64,000 bases of DNA from positions 296,166 to 360,165 of the forward strand of contig NZ_VHQH01000002.1 of NCBI RefSeq assembly GCF_006517535.1, written 5' to 3'. The position numbers were made by a program, and so were the translations under genes. Below, in pieces: positions 8,135-15,736 of this stretch (position 1 is its first letter; each line of letters opens with the position of its first letter). The notes below the pieces were generated by a model. The model was not told the origin of the DNA, did no database searches, and saw only the letters and a program-made list of their open reading frames with translations. Origin of the DNA: Schumannella sp. 10F1B-5-1. Its GTDB lineage: Bacteria > Actinomycetota > Actinomycetes > Actinomycetales > Microbacteriaceae.

Positions 8135-8755
8135 ATGTCCGAGCTGACACCGCTCGCGATCACCGCACTCGCGCTGCTGCGCGAGCACTCGATGCACCCC
8201 TACGAGATGTTCCAGCTGATGGTGCAGCGGCACGACGACCGCCTCGTGAAGGTGCGTCCCGGTTCGCTCTACCACACGGTCGATCGCCTGGCCCGGCAGG
8301 GTCTCGTGCGGGCGACCGGCACCGAGCGCGCGGGCAACCGACCCGAGCGCACCACCTACGAGATCACCGACAGCGGGCGCGCGGCGCTCGCCGACCGGCT
8401 CGCCGGCCTGCTCGGCCAGCGCGTCGAGGAGTACCCGCTGTTCCCCCTCGCCCTCGCCGAGGCGCACAACATCGAGGCCGACGAGGTCGCTCGTCTGCTC
8501 GAGAACCGCCAGCTCCAGTCGCGCGAGCGGCTCGAGCAGCTGCGCGGCGGTGTGCGCAAGCTCGGCGCCCGCGAGGTGCCCGAGGCCTACTGGATCGACG
8601 TCGCCTTCGCGATCCGGATGGCCGAGGCCGAGCTCGACTGGCTCGACGGCCTGATCGACCGGCTCCGTTCCGGCGACGTGGCGTGGGACCACCACGACGT
8701 CGACTGGAACCCCTTCGACCCTGACTTCACCCGACTCATCAAGGACACACCATGA
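8135..8755 (+). CDS. PadR family transcriptional regulator
   Basis: 206-residue PadR regulator. The winged helix is plain: LTPLAITALALLREHSMHPYEMFQLMVQR, then RPGSLYHTVDRLARQGLV and RTTYEITDSGRAAL. The C-terminal helical region (residues 90-190) is of the Vir/PadR-s1-like type. ATG 8135 is preceded by GAGAAGGGG. The stop overlaps the MFS start by four bases, and the palindromic TATTCC sites over its promoter suggest it represses itself and the exporter until an inducer binds, the usual logic of PadR-MFS pairs. Confidence 0.93.
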   Translation: MSELTPLAITALALLREHSMHPYEMFQLMVQRHDDRLVKVRPGSLYHTVDRLARQGLVRATGTERAGNRPERTTYEITDSGRAALADRLAGLLGQRVEEYPLFPLALAEAHNIEADEVARLLENRQLQSRERLEQLRGGVRKLGAREVPEAYWIDVAFAIRMAEAELDWLDGLIDRLRSGDVAWDHHDVDWNPFDPDFTRLIKDTP

Positions 8756-10431
8756 CCACCACCCCTGGCGCCCCGTCCGGAGCTCCCGGCGGCCCGGCCG
8801 CCCCCGGCGCGCACGGCGCCGCCATCGCCAAGCCCTGGCCCGCGCTCTGGTCGCTCGTCGTCGGCTTCTTCATGATCCTCATCGACACGACGATCGTCTC
8901 GGTCGCCAACCCGAAGATCATGGAGGGCCTCGACACCGACATCAACGCGGTCATCTGGGTCACGAGCGCCTACCTGCTCGCCTACGCGGTGCCGCTGCTC
9001 ATCACCGGCCGCCTCGGCGACCGCTTCGGACCGAAGAACCTCTACCTGGCCGGCCTGACGGTCTTCACGCTCTCCTCGCTCTGGTGCGGCTTCGCCGGCA
9101 GCATCGAGATGCTCATCGTGGCCCGCATCGCGCAGGGCCTCGGCGCCGCGCTCATGACGCCGCAGACGATGGCCGTGATCACCCGCATCTTCCCGCCCGA
9201 CAAGCGCGGTGCGGCCATGGGCATCTGGGGCTCGGTCGCCGGCGTCGCCACGCTCGTCGGCCCGATCCTCGGCGGCGTGCTCGTCGACGGCCTCGGCTGG
9301 GAGTGGATCTTCTTCATCAACATCCCCGTCGGCGTGATCGGCTTCGTGCTGGCGATGCGCTTCGTGCCGAAGCTCGACACCCACCAGCACAGCTTCGACA
9401 TCCTCGGCGTCGTGCTCAGCGCGATCGGCATGTTCTTGCTGGTGTTCGGCATCCAGGAGCTGGGCAGCGACGATCTGTCGACCGGCGCCAAGTGGGGCAT
9501 GATCGCGGGCGGCATCGTGGTGCTCGTGCTGTTCGTCGTCTGGCAGGCGCTGAACCGCAAGGAGCCGCTGCTGCCGCTGAAGCTCTTCCGCGACCGCAAC
9601 TTCTCGCTCGCGAACGGCGCCATCACGGCCGTCGGCTTCACGGTGACCTCGCTGTCGCTGCCGCTCGTGTTCTTCTTCCAGGTCGTCTACGGCTTCAGCC
9701 CGACGCAGTCGGCGCTCATGCTCGTGCCGATGGCCGTCATCTCGACCGGCCTCGCGCCGTTCGTCGGCCGCCGCCTCGACACCATGAACCCGCGCAACTT
9801 CGCGATCATCGGAACCGGGCTGCTCTCGGTCGCGCTCTTCCTCTACTCGTGGATGCTCGGCCCCGACGTCAGCTGGGGATGGCTGCTCATCCCGAGCGCG
9901 ATCATGGGCGTCGCGAACGCCTTCATGTGGGCGCCGATCTCGAACACCGCGACCCGCAACCTCGCCCCGCAGCAGGCGGGCGCCGGATCGGGCGTGTTCA
10001 ACACGACCCGCCAGATCGGCGCGGTCATCGGCTCGGCGTCGATCGCCGCGCTGATCGAGTCGCGTCTCGCGGCCGAGCTGCCGGCGATGCCCGGCGGCGG
10101 GCAGTTCAGCGAGGCCAGCCTCGGCAGCGGCGCCCTGCCCGATGTGCTCAAGGAGGGCTTCACGAACGCCATGTCGCAGGCTCTGCTGCTGCCGGCGTTC
10201 GGGGCGCTCGTCGCCGCGCTGGTCGTGGTGTGGTTCGCCAAGCCGAAGCGCCGCGAGGGCTGGGGCGCCGGTGCCGGCAACCGCACCGGATCGCTGTCGC
10301 TGACGGATGCCGCGGTCGAGACCGCCGGTCAGCCGGTCGTCGGCGGGGCCGGCGCGGCCGCCGCCGGAGCCGCCCCGGTCGAGGCGGTCGAGGCCGTCAC
10401 CGGGTCGCACGACCTGACGAGCAAGGGCTGA
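8752..10431 (+). CDS. MFS drug exporter, DHA2 (EmrB/QacA) family, 14 helices
   Basis: 559-residue proton-driven multidrug exporter. Helix 1 carries MILIDTTIVSVANPKI (motif D1: LDxTIVNVALP), followed by WVTSAYLLAYAVPLLITGRLGDRFGPKN (motif A), then RIAQGLGAALMTPQTMAVI and GIWGSVAGVATLVGPILGGVL (motif C, GxxxGPxxGG). Fourteen hydrophobic segments fit DHA2. The N-terminal 25 residues are Gly/Pro/Ala-rich and the C-terminal ~65 residues are cytoplasmic and Ala-rich. Translationally coupled to PadR (ATGA). The drug is not predictable. Confidence 0.93.
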   Translation: MTTTPGAPSGAPGGPAAPGAHGAAIAKPWPALWSLVVGFFMILIDTTIVSVANPKIMEGLDTDINAVIWVTSAYLLAYAVPLLITGRLGDRFGPKNLYLAGLTVFTLSSLWCGFAGSIEMLIVARIAQGLGAALMTPQTMAVITRIFPPDKRGAAMGIWGSVAGVATLVGPILGGVLVDGLGWEWIFFINIPVGVIGFVLAMRFVPKLDTHQHSFDILGVVLSAIGMFLLVFGIQELGSDDLSTGAKWGMIAGGIVVLVLFVVWQALNRKEPLLPLKLFRDRNFSLANGAITAVGFTVTSLSLPLVFFFQVVYGFSPTQSALMLVPMAVISTGLAPFVGRRLDTMNPRNFAIIGTGLLSVALFLYSWMLGPDVSWGWLLIPSAIMGVANAFMWAPISNTATRNLAPQQAGAGSGVFNTTRQIGAVIGSASIAALIESRLAAELPAMPGGGQFSEASLGSGALPDVLKEGFTNAMSQALLLPAFGALVAALVVVWFAKPKRREGWGAGAGNRTGSLSLTDAAVETAGQPVVGGAGAAAAGAAPVEAVEAVTGSHDLTSKG

Positions 10432-10501
10432 CGGCACGCACCGATCGGCCGCGGCTGATCGGGCGCGACTGATCGCCGCCCATGTGAGCGGGTGACTCAG
10501 G

Positions 10502-10531
10502 AGGGCGCGGGGCCTGCGGGTTCCGCGCCCT
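10502..10531 (+). terminator. Stem-loop terminator of the padR-MFS operon
   Basis: AGGGCGCGG (10502-10510) pairs with CCGCGCCCT (10523-10531), loop of 12 bases, 70 bases after the MFS stop. TTC follows rather than a long T-run. Confidence 0.65.
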
Positions 10532-10626
10532 TCGTCGTGCCGCGGCGACGCGGCGCAGGCGATCACCCCCTGTTCCGGGGGAACACGGATAGCCGGGTGA
10601 GGCATTCTCGGAGTACTGTTCCGCGC

Positions 10627-12132
10627 ATGAGGCCCGCGTGCCGGTCGACCCGACGACCGCTCGCGCTGCTGATCGCGGCGTCCCTCGCGTTCGCGTCCAC
10701 GGCAGCCACGAGCGTGATGCTCAGCGCCTCGGCCTACGCCGAGGCCTCCGACGGATCCCCCGATTCCGTCGCGACGCCCGAAGGCGTCTCCCCCGATTCC
10801 GTTCCCGCGACCGACGGCACCGCCGCAGCTGAGGCGCCCGCGGGCTCTGCGGGCGCGCCCGCCGAGCCCGCTCCGCCCGTCGATCCGCCCGCGCCGACGC
10901 CCGCACCCGCGGCCGACACGCCCTCGGATCAGCCGGGGGCGTCCTCGCCGGGACAGGGCCCGAGCGAGGGCACCTCGTCGACCCCGCCGGCGGGTGGTCC
11001 GAGCGGTCCGAGCGCACCGAACGGCACCGTCGACGCGCCCGCGCCGACCGCACCCCTCGCACGGTCGTCCGAGCGCGCCGCTGCCGCCGCGGACGCCGCC
11101 GAGCTGCTCTCGAGCGACTCGACGCTGCAGGTGCTCGGCATCCACGACGCCCCCGGCGCGACGCTCTCGCCCGCCTTCGACCCCGCGACGACCTCCTACA
11201 CGCTCACCCTTCCGCCGGGCACGAGCGAGTTCGTGATCGAGACCGTCGCGGCCGACTCGTCCGCGTCGATCACGGTCGGCGGCGCCGGCAGCGGCAGCAC
11301 GAACTGGCAGTACGTTCCCGTGCCGCTCGGCATCACCGACGTGCCCGTCGTCGTGAACGCTGCGGACGGCACGGCGACCACCTACGCGGTGCGGGTGAAC
11401 CGCATCCCCTCGGCGGATGCGGCGCTCGACTCGCTGCACATCGCCCCGGCCGGGCTGAGCCCCGCCTTCGATCCGACGGTGTTCGACTACACGCTCGCGG
11501 TGCCGTGGTGGGAGAGCTTCGCCTGGGTCGACGGCGAGGTCATCGCCCCGGGCGCGAGCGTCGAGCTGGCGGTGTCGAACGAGGTCGTCGCGAGCGGACG
11601 CTTCGTTTTCGCGGCGGTCGATCTCGGCACCGGCGACACGGAGGTCACGCTGAGCGTGCTCGCGCAGGACGGCACCACGGCGCTGACCTACCGCATCACG
11701 ATCACGCGCGAGAAGCAGCCGACGTCCGGCCCCTCGGGCGCCCCGAGCGGGAGCCCGAGTCCGAGCGGCCCGCCGAGCGTGCCGCCGTCGGAGGAGCCGA
11801 GCGAGCAGCCCAGCGAGGAGCCGAGCGAGGAGCCGTCCGAGGAGCCCAGCGCGACGCCGAGCCCGAGCGCTTCGCCCAGCCAGGGCGTCGACGCGAGCGA
11901 GGTGACGCCCGACGACGACGCGACGCCGTCGGTGAGCGGAACCGCCGCCGGCACCGATCCGAGCCGCGCGCGATCGACACTCGCCGCGACCGGCGTGAAC
12001 AGCGACCGGATGGGCGTGATCGCCGCGGTGCTCGCGCTCGCGGGCGCCGTGCTGGTGCTGGTCCCCTGGCGGCGGCGCGCGATCGAGAGCCGACGCGCCG
12101 CGGACGGCGCCGACAGCCGCGACGCCGACTGA
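10627..12132 (+). CDS. Cell-wall-anchored protein with cadherin-like beta-sandwich repeats and LAATG motif
   Basis: 501-residue surface protein. Residues 1-36 are a signal peptide (Arg-rich, then LALLIAASLAFASTAATSV, AYA). An Ala/Pro/Ser-rich stretch runs to about 155, followed by two cadherin-like beta-sandwich units, each with the LSPAFDPxxxxYTLxxP pattern. A Ser/Pro/Glu repeat linker (PSEEPSEQPSEEP) spans about 375-420. The end is a sorting signal, LAATG at 452-456, a hydrophobic helix and a basic tail; LAXTG is the sortase E motif of high-GC Actinobacteria. A -10 box TACTGT ends seven bases before the ATG, so the message is likely leaderless. Role: cell surface or adhesion, otherwise unknown. 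Confidence 0.85.
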   Translation: MRPACRSTRRPLALLIAASLAFASTAATSVMLSASAYAEASDGSPDSVATPEGVSPDSVPATDGTAAAEAPAGSAGAPAEPAPPVDPPAPTPAPAADTPSDQPGASSPGQGPSEGTSSTPPAGGPSGPSAPNGTVDAPAPTAPLARSSERAAAAADAAELLSSDSTLQVLGIHDAPGATLSPAFDPATTSYTLTLPPGTSEFVIETVAADSSASITVGGAGSGSTNWQYVPVPLGITDVPVVVNAADGTATTYAVRVNRIPSADAALDSLHIAPAGLSPAFDPTVFDYTLAVPWWESFAWVDGEVIAPGASVELAVSNEVVASGRFVFAAVDLGTGDTEVTLSVLAQDGTTALTYRITITREKQPTSGPSGAPSGSPSPSGPPSVPPSEEPSEQPSEEPSEEPSEEPSATPSPSASPSQGVDASEVTPDDDATPSVSGTAAGTDPSRARSTLAATGVNSDRMGVIAAVLALAGAVLVLVPWRRRAIESRRAADGADSRDAD

Positions 12133-12146
12133 CGCATCCACCTGAT

Positions 12147-12189
12147 CGCGGGGGATTCCGGGCGCCCGAACGGCCTGGAATCCCCCGCG
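12147..12189. terminator. Strong hairpin between convergent genes
   Basis: CGCGGGGGATTCC (12147-12159) pairs perfectly with 12177-12189 around a 17-base loop, just after the LAATG protein. The rest of the 338-base gap to 12470 shows no gene and no other clear signal. Confidence 0.65.
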
Positions 12190-12470
12190 CGGAGCAGGCT
12201 CCGCAGCAGCGTCGGGGGTACGACGCCGCCGTCGCGCGCGATTGGATGCCGCCGGTCGCGCGAGGGTGACGGCGTGGGCGGCCGATGCCTCGGCCCGCCG
12301 TCGTCGACGACGTCCGCCGGACCCGATCCGTGCGTCGTCGTCATCCCGCCGCGACCGTCTGGAGGGCGGTCGGGCGGTGGTCTGTGGAGTTGTGGTGTGG
12401 TCCGGCGCCGCGGCTGGGCCCGCGACGCCGGGGTCGGTGGGGAGGCGCGGCGCCGGCCGCGCATCCCGGA

Positions 12471-13952
12471 TCAGTGGCCGGCGGCGCGGTGCGCGGTCAC
12501 CTGGGTCTGGGTCAGCGCGGTCGAGTAGACCGCGGCGCTGTCGATCGAGCCGACGAAGCCGCCGACGGCCGGGGCGCCCGGCCAGCCGCTGATGTTGTCG
12601 AGGCCGACACGCCAGAAGCCCGTCGTCGCCTCGGAGGTGAGGTACGTCGTGTTCGATGCGACGAGCGCGCCGTCGACGTAGAGCTTCATGCCGGTGCCGG
12701 TCAGGCCGAGCTGGCTGCCGTCCATCGTGGCGACCACGTGGTGCCACGCGCCGTCCTTGAGCGACGCCGTGCCGGCGATCGTCCTGTACCCGCCGTTGTA
12801 GGTGCCGAAGACGATCTGGCCGTTCGTGTTCAGGTAGATCATGCGGTCGTAGGAGCTCGAGGTGCCCGTCTGCGAGTTGCCGAAGCCGAGGATGCGGCCG
12901 CCGGTCGAGGTGGTCGGCGCCAGGATCCAGGCCTCGAGGCTGTAGACGTAGGGGGTCGCGTTCGCGGTCGCCGACGTCGGGTTCACGCTGCCGGAGCCGT
13001 TGAGCGTGACGTACGACGAGGTGCCGCTCGTGCAGCTGCCGCTCGTGCGGGTGACGTTCGTCGTCGAGCTGAGCGTGCCCGTGCGCGCGTTCGCGCCCGA
13101 GTCGGCGGCGGTCGTTCCGCTGCCCTCGTTGAAGCGCCACGAGAAGGTCGGCGAGTCGAGCACCGCCGCGCTGCCGGGGACGCCCGCGCACCAGTCGTTG
13201 CCGACGGCCTGCGCCACGAGCGTGTTGGTCGGGTTCGCGGTCGGAGTGGCGAAGGCGGCGTGCGCCTGGCCGGCGACGAGCATCCCCGTCGTGGTCAGCA
13301 GCACGGCGATGCCGACGGCCAGGCGGGCGGTGGCGCCACGGCGGCGACGGCGCGGACGGCTCATCGGCACGTCGTTCTCGTCGCGACGGCGGCGCAGGTG
13401 GCGGTCGCAGCCGGCGAGCGCCACGAGCGCGATGACGCCGAGGGCGGCGGCGGCATCGAGCATCCAGCGGTGCTCGGCGGTCCAGACGATGGGCAGCGCG
13501 ACCATCGGCGCGCGCAGCACGGCGACGCCGTGGATGGCGGAGCGGGTGACCGACGACGAGTCGGCATCGGGGTTCGCGTCGCCCTTGGTGAAGTACTGGC
13601 CGTCCTCGACCCGCACGAGACGGTGCATGCGCAGGCGGCCCTCGTGGTCGGGGTCGTCGACCAGGATCACGCGGCCGGGAACGAGCTCGCTGGTGCTGAC
13701 CGGCATCGAGACGACGACGTCGCCGGCGAAGAGGCGGGGCGCCATCGAGTTGCTCATGACGGTGGTGCTGGTCAGGCCGAAGAGCGAGGGCACCGCGGTC
13801 CAGAGCAGGGCGCCGACGATCGAGAAGATGATCGTGCGGGCGAGGGTCGCGAGCACGAGGCGGGTCCAGTCGGCCCAGGCGATCTGCCGGCGCTCGGAGC
13901 GCACGCGCACGGCGGCGACCGGGAGGGCCGCGGTGCTCGGTGCGCTGGTCAT
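12471..13952 (-). CDS. SipW-like signal peptidase I fused to a LamG-domain surface protein
   Basis: 493 residues in one open frame. The N-terminal part (to about 195) is an ER/SipW-type signal peptidase: a membrane helix at 38-58, catalytic Ser69 in SNSMAP, His110 in GRLRMHRL where bacterial-type enzymes have Lys, Asp125 in TKGDAN, and a second helix near 165-182. From Met197 a complete signal-peptide-like segment begins (MSRPRRRRRG, a hydrophobic core, AGQAHA) followed by AFATPTANPTN. A LamG/concanavalin-like domain (about 255-490) follows, with AWHHVVATMDG and KLYVDGALV. The downstream half thus looks like a substrate of the upstream half. ATG 13952 has GAGGACACC before it. It lies downstream of the TasA-like gene on the same strand. 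Confidence 0.85.
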   Translation of the reverse strand: MTSAPSTAALPVAAVRVRSERRQIAWADWTRLVLATLARTIIFSIVGALLWTAVPSLFGLTSTTVMSNSMAPRLFAGDVVVSMPVSTSELVPGRVILVDDPDHEGRLRMHRLVRVEDGQYFTKGDANPDADSSSVTRSAIHGVAVLRAPMVALPIVWTAEHRWMLDAAAALGVIALVALAGCDRHLRRRRDENDVPMSRPRRRRRGATARLAVGIAVLLTTTGMLVAGQAHAAFATPTANPTNTLVAQAVGNDWCAGVPGSAAVLDSPTFSWRFNEGSGTTAADSGANARTGTLSSTTNVTRTSGSCTSGTSSYVTLNGSGSVNPTSATANATPYVYSLEAWILAPTTSTGGRILGFGNSQTGTSSSYDRMIYLNTNGQIVFGTYNGGYRTIAGTASLKDGAWHHVVATMDGSQLGLTGTGMKLYVDGALVASNTTYLTSEATTGFWRVGLDNISGWPGAPAVGGFVGSIDSAAVYSTALTQTQVTAHRAAGH

Positions 13953-14123
13953 GGTGTCCTCGGGTGGATCGGGTGGTGCGTTCAGGTGCGGTGCAGAGGT
14001 GGCCCGCGCGGCGACAGGGGTGCCGCGCGGGCCGGCTGGGACGAGATGGGTCCGGTGCCGGATCGGGATGTCGGCAGGCCGGGTGAGGGAGAGGACCGGG
14101 ACGGGTCCGCTGCGCTGATCTCC

Positions 14124-14210
14124 TCCGCATCCGCCGTCTCTCCCGGGCGGCGGATGCGGAAGGAGTGTCAGCGGGTCCGGCGGCGACCTCCCTCTGCGTC
14201 GCCGGACCCG
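14124..14210 (-). terminator. Two strong hairpins between the TasA-like and signal peptidase genes
   Basis: First after the TasA-like stop is CGGGTCCGGCG(G)CGA (14172-14186) against TCGCCGGACCCG (14199-14210). Next is TCCGCATCCGCCG (14124-14136) against 14148-14160. They may end most transcripts of the TasA-like gene and leave less signal peptidase mRNA. Confidence 0.6.
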
Positions 14211-14223
14211 GTCAGAACAGGGG

Positions 14224-14835
14224 TCAGCTGTTCTGGGCCTCCCAGGTGAAGCCGAGCGCGGCCGTGCCGCCCTGCGCCGAGTTCGGCGTTCCCGACTGCA
14301 CCGTGTAGGTGAACTGGTAGGCGCGGGTCTCCGAGGCGGCACCCGTGGTGGTCCAGCTCGAGACGCCGTTCGAGTAGCTGCTGTAGCTGCTCGCGAAGTT
14401 GGCGAGCGTGCCCGAGTAGACCGACGAGCCGGTCGCGAGCGGGGTGAAGCCGGTGCAGCTGGCGTTGGTCGCGCCCGAGCCCTGCGTGATCGTGAGGTCG
14501 ATGTAGCTCGAGAGGCCGTTGGTCGTCGCCGACGCGGTGCCGTAGAGCTTGACGAGCGAGGCGAGCGAGCCGGTCGAGGTGACCAGGATGCACTTGGTGC
14601 CGGTCGAGCCGGGCTTCAGGTTGGTCGCGGTGAAGAGCGCCGTGTTGCTGTCGTCATCGGTCAGGGCGACGGTGCCGGCGGTCCAGTTATTGGTCGGGTT
14701 CGAGGTCGTGGCCGAGAAGGCCGAGTACGACCCGCCGGCGACGGCGGCACCCGAGATGAGCACGGCGGCCGGGACGGCGATCCACGCGGCCAGCTTGGCG
14801 GCGCGGCGGGTGGGACGGGCGATGTGACGGGACAT
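14224..14835 (-). CDS. SipW-dependent secreted protein (TasA/camelysin-like)
   Basis: 203-residue secreted protein. The N-terminus has Arg/Lys, the core AAWIAVPAAVLISGAAVAGG, then SYS followed by AFSATTSNPTNNWTAGTVALTDDD. This AF...NPTN...AGTVxLxDDD pattern is that of TasA/camelysin-type proteins cleaved by SipW. The rest is Ser/Thr/Gly-rich beta structure with two Cys, one near residue 82 (GTKCILV) and one near 127. The first start, ATG 14835, has CTGGAGAAA upstream. The SipW-like peptidase encoded downstream is the obvious processing enzyme. By analogy with TasA it may polymerise into surface fibres (inference). Confidence 0.8.
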   Translation of the reverse strand: MSRHIARPTRRAAKLAAWIAVPAAVLISGAAVAGGSYSAFSATTSNPTNNWTAGTVALTDDDSNTALFTATNLKPGSTGTKCILVTSTGSLASLVKLYGTASATTNGLSSYIDLTITQGSGATNASCTGFTPLATGSSVYSGTLANFASSYSSYSNGVSSWTTTGAASETRAYQFTYTVQSGTPNSAQGGTAALGFTWEAQNS

Positions 14836-14969
14836 GGTTCGGTTTCTCCAGATGGTCTATGTCGGGCCGGGAATGGGTTCGATCCGTTCGGCGGCTCGAT
14901 CCCCCAGTGTTCTGCTCGGCCGATAATCCCCCGGTCGAGTAGCACGACGATCAAGTTATCTGGTGAGTC

Positions 14970-14990
14970 GATAGTCGGATAGGTGGATAG
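14970..14990 (-). promoter_or_regulatory. Three GATAG direct repeats with 8-bp period
   Basis: GATAG occurs at 14970, 14978 and 14986 (CTATC on the minus strand) in the 316-base divergent gap between the TasA-like and MarR genes. Even spacing suggests a regulator binding site. A 14-bp perfect palindrome lies 33 bases further on. The gap holds no gene. Confidence 0.45.
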
Positions 14991-15022
14991 TGTCCCCAGT
15001 GAGGGGGTGATCTCCCGTCTCG

Positions 15023-15036
15023 CCCGTGATCACGGG
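15023..15036. promoter_or_regulatory. Perfect 14-bp palindrome, possible MarR operator
   Basis: CCCGTGATCACGGG lies 115 bases before the MarR start, in the region shared with the divergent TasA-like gene. MarR proteins bind palindromes of this size, but the link is only positional. Confidence 0.4.
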
Positions 15037-15151
15037 GATCTGCTGTGTCAGAGTGAGAGCACGAGGGCGCTCCGCGACCCTCGGCGAGCTTCTGGCCGAC
15101 AGCCGTCGGCGAGATCATCCGAACTGCATACGTCACCGGAGGGGACCCATC

Positions 15152-15661
15152 GTGAGCGACGCATATGCGATCGACGAGACTGAGGGCGCGACGCCCCAGC
15201 TCCATCTCGTCGACGCCGAGAACGGCGAGCAGCACGCCATCGGCGACGTCATGAACGCCTTCGCGGTGCTGCGCTTCCAGAACGCGCGGCTCATCACGAA
15301 CCTGGCGGCGAGCTGCGGCATCACGCCGACCGACTTCCGGGCGCTGTTCTTCATCGCCGGCTCCGACGAGGTCACGCCCAAGCGCGTCGCCGAGCACCTC
15401 GGCTTGACCACGGGCGCGATGACCAGCCTGGTCGACCGCATCGAGGCAGCCGGGATGCTGACCCGCTCACCGCATCCCAGCGACCGTCGCAGCTACCTGC
15501 TCGAGATCACCGAGGCCGGGCAGGCCGTCGTCGACCGCGGCGGCGCGATCTACGCCGACGCCTTCAGCTCGGCGATCGCCCCCGGCGACCTCGAGGCCGC
15601 GCACCGCTCGTTCGCCGGACTGTCGCGCACACTCGGCGCCGCGGCGGACCGCCTGGCCTGA
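15152..15661 (+). CDS. MarR family transcriptional regulator
   Basis: 169-residue winged-helix regulator. After a 20-residue acidic tail the core reads ITPTDFRALFFIAGSDEVTPKRVAEHLGLTTGAMTSLVDRIEAAGMLTRSPHPSDRRSYLLEITEAG. This includes the recognition helix (TGAMTSLVDRIE) and the wing with the invariant D-RR. GTG 15152 is chosen because GGAGGGG stands eight bases upstream. It is divergent from the TasA-like/signal peptidase genes and could control them. The ligand is unknown. Confidence 0.92.
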   Translation: MSDAYAIDETEGATPQLHLVDAENGEQHAIGDVMNAFAVLRFQNARLITNLAASCGITPTDFRALFFIAGSDEVTPKRVAEHLGLTTGAMTSLVDRIEAAGMLTRSPHPSDRRSYLLEITEAGQAVVDRGGAIYADAFSSAIAPGDLEAAHRSFAGLSRTLGAAADRLA

Positions 15662-15665
15662 GCCG

Positions 15666-15720
15666 CCGGGCGGCATGCCGCCCGGATCGCGCGGCCCGAG
15701 CTGAGCGCTCAGGGCCGCGC
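15666..15720. terminator. Two consecutive hairpins between convergent MarR and purL
   Basis: CCGGGCGGC-AT-GCCGCCCGG (15666-15685) is a perfect 20-bp palindrome. GCGCGGCCC (15689-15697) pairs with GGGCCGCGC (15712-15720). Placed right after both stops, they probably terminate both genes. Confidence 0.7.
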
Positions 15721-15736
15721 TGCCGTCAGATGCGGG

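Noticed and set aside
8587-14130. An 1847-codon minus-strand open frame across MFS, surface protein and signal peptidase genes
   Set aside because: It spans several well-supported genes on other frames and its translation is Arg/Ala/His low complexity typical of GC shadow.
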